Shown piece by piece: positions 62,907-64,000 of a stretch of 64,000 nt of DNA. This DNA comes from Isosphaeraceae bacterium EP7. GTDB lineage: Bacteria > Planctomycetota > Planctomycetia > Isosphaerales > Isosphaeraceae. Position 1 is the first letter of the stretch. Each line of letters starts with the position of its first letter. The stretch lies in contig CP151667.1 of the NCBI GenBank assembly GCA_038400315.1, positions 5,281,174-5,345,173 on the forward strand, read 5' to 3'. A program made the position numbers and the translations under genes. Below the pieces are notes generated by a model. That model saw nothing but the letters and a program-made list of their open reading frames with translations, searched no databases and had not been told where the DNA came from.

Positions 62907-64000
62907 ATGGATCTCGTGAGACCGACCCAACACGCCACACGCATGGCCGCCCTGATGATCCTCGCCGCGGGCCTGCTCGGCTGGCTGGCCAGGCACACCG
63001 AGATCCTCTTCGCCGACGGCCTGCGCTACGTCGCCCAGGCGAAGCTCATCGACCAAGGGACCTGGCGGGAGGGTCTCGTCAGATCGGTCGACCACCCGAT
63101 CTACCCCATGGCGATCGCGGCGGTTCACCAAGTCGTCGGCGGTACGAGCCCCGACGACTGGCAGTTTGCGGCCCAACTGGCCTCGATCCTCGCCGGCGTG
63201 CTGCTGGTGATCCCGCTCTACCTGGTCTCGGCCGAACTCTTCGGCGACGAGACGGCCTGGCTCGCCTGTATCCTGGCGTTCCTCGTGCCGATCACCGGCC
63301 ACGTCTTCGCCGACGCCCTGAGTGAGTCGACATTCCTCCTCTTCTGGAGTTGGGGCTTCTGGGCGGGCCTGCGCTTCCTCCGTCAGGGGAAGTTCGGCTG
63401 GCTCCCCCTGAGCGTCGCGTTCGGCGGGCTTGCGTACCTCTGCCGGCCAGAGGGGCTACTTCTACCGGCGGCGCTGGCGTGCACCCTGCTGCTGATGCCG
63501 CTGACCCAATCGACCCGAATGTACTGGCCTCGCTGGTGGGCGGCGATCGCGTTCCTGATTCTGGGCCCAGCCCTGGTTGCCGGCCCGTTCGTGCTTGCAC
63601 GCGGCGGCCTGGCGACCAAGCCGGCGGTCGGGCGACTGCTCGGCCTGACGGCCAAATCGGGAACTCTGGCCGTGGAGCGTGAACGTCCGCTCGAGCCGGA
63701 CCAGAGCGTGGCCAAGACCTACGCCCTGGCCTTTCGCTCGGTCGCCCGAGCGATCCGCGATGCGGTCTCGCTCCCTCTGCTCCCGCTCGTCGCCTTCGGT
63801 CTCTGGATCGCCTGGCCACCCCGCGAGCGCTCGAGGCTCTGGCTCTTCGTCATGGTTGTCGAAGGTGCCGCATTCCTCGGCCTGATGCGACTGCACGCGA
63901 CCGGAGGCTACTGCACGCCGAGGCACGCGATGCTCGCGGTCCTGCCGATGTTTGGAGCGGCGGCGCTCGGCCTTTCGACCCTCATCCGCGCGATCGTCAT
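62907..64000 (+). CDS. GT-C type membrane glycosyltransferase (ArnT/PMT-like), 5' part only
   Basis: An open frame of 364 codons without a stop reaches the right edge. Many hydrophobic segments are visible (for example AALMILAAGLLGWLA, ASILAGVLLVIPLYLV, WLACILAFLVPITG, AAIAFLILGPALVAG). The first loop contains FADGLRYVAQA, with the aspartate expected for lipid-phosphate-sugar-using GT-C enzymes of the GT39 type. Such proteins take sugars from polyprenyl-phosphate carriers and act at the outer face of the membrane. ATG 62907 is used, although AAGG lies unusually close. ATG 62943 is an alternative. It is probably part of the surface glycan locus with the GT2 gene 64 bases upstream. Confidence 0.78.
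   Translation, partial: MDLVRPTQHATRMAALMILAAGLLGWLARHTEILFADGLRYVAQAKLIDQGTWREGLVRSVDHPIYPMAIAAVHQVVGGTSPDDWQFAAQLASILAGVLLVIPLYLVSAELFGDETAWLACILAFLVPITGHVFADALSESTFLLFWSWGFWAGLRFLRQGKFGWLPLSVAFGGLAYLCRPEGLLLPAALACTLLLMPLTQSTRMYWPRWWAAIAFLILGPALVAGPFVLARGGLATKPAVGRLLGLTAKSGTLAVERERPLEPDQSVAKTYALAFRSVARAIRDAVSLPLLPLVAFGLWIAWPPRERSRLWLFVMVVEGAAFLGLMRLHATGGYCTPRHAMLAVLPMFGAAALGLSTLIRAIV

Overview
The window looks like chromosomal DNA of a planctomycete, most probably of the Isosphaeraceae type. The sequence is GC-rich and carries the hallmark secreted families of that phylum: DUF1501 proteins, DUF1549/DUF1553 proteins with cytochrome-like CXXCH motifs, PPC-domain proteins, a heme-motif WD40 protein and a secreted toroid protein with a CXXCHH motif. 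Many predicted exported proteins carry twin-arginine leaders. The assignment rests on gene content recalled from the phylum, not on a database search.

Layout, left to right. 0-7 kb: a membrane protein cut by the left edge, a secreted hopene-cyclase-like protein, a secreted amidohydrolase and a type IA topoisomerase. 6.6-7.6 kb: a genic desert holding two decayed transposase fragments. 7.8-23.2 kb: two tandem minus-strand operons of planctomycetal cytochrome/DUF1501 type. Operon A (16.6 to 7.8 kb) is DUF1549/1553, PPC, WD40-cytochrome, DUF1501. Operon B (23.2 to 17.2 kb) is PPC, DUF1549/1553, DUF1501. 24-31 kb: two large secreted multidomain proteins, a LamG protein with a nested seven-blade propeller and an SGNH-sialidase-SGNH protein. 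They are separated by a dead 1.47-kb insertion sequence and a frameshifted CPCC gene. 31.7-41.9 kb: housekeeping genes (rsmH, archaeal-type phosphoglycerate mutase, two Gfo/Idh/MocA oxidoreductases, tRNA-Ala, surE, tRNA-Arg) followed by an exported oxalate-decarboxylase-like bicupin, a Dabb protein and an ABC-F ATPase. 42-46 kb: a secreted glycosidase-like protein facing a secreted esterase, then a small Tat-leader protein. 46.2-50 kb: a ribosome-recycling-factor paralogue and a third, reduced DUF1549/1553 plus DUF1501 module. 50-53 kb: a tightly overlapped SAM-hydrolase/bioA/bioD operon. 53-59.4 kb: queF, a methyltransferase, a TlpA-like lipoprotein, a SirB1-type protein and a split transketolase. 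59.4-64 kb: an exopolysaccharide or surface-glycan locus with two GT2 transferases, an initiating sugar-phosphate transferase and a GT-C membrane transferase cut by the right edge.

The cytochrome/DUF1501 modules probably form envelope-located complexes, since genes in each operon overlap by 4 bases or sit within about 55 bases of each other. The biotin operon couples two SAM-consuming enzymes. The most unusual items are the nested LamG/propeller protein, the double-esterase sialidase, the paired coiled-coil extensions unique to operon A, and the SAM-hydrolase/bioA linkage.
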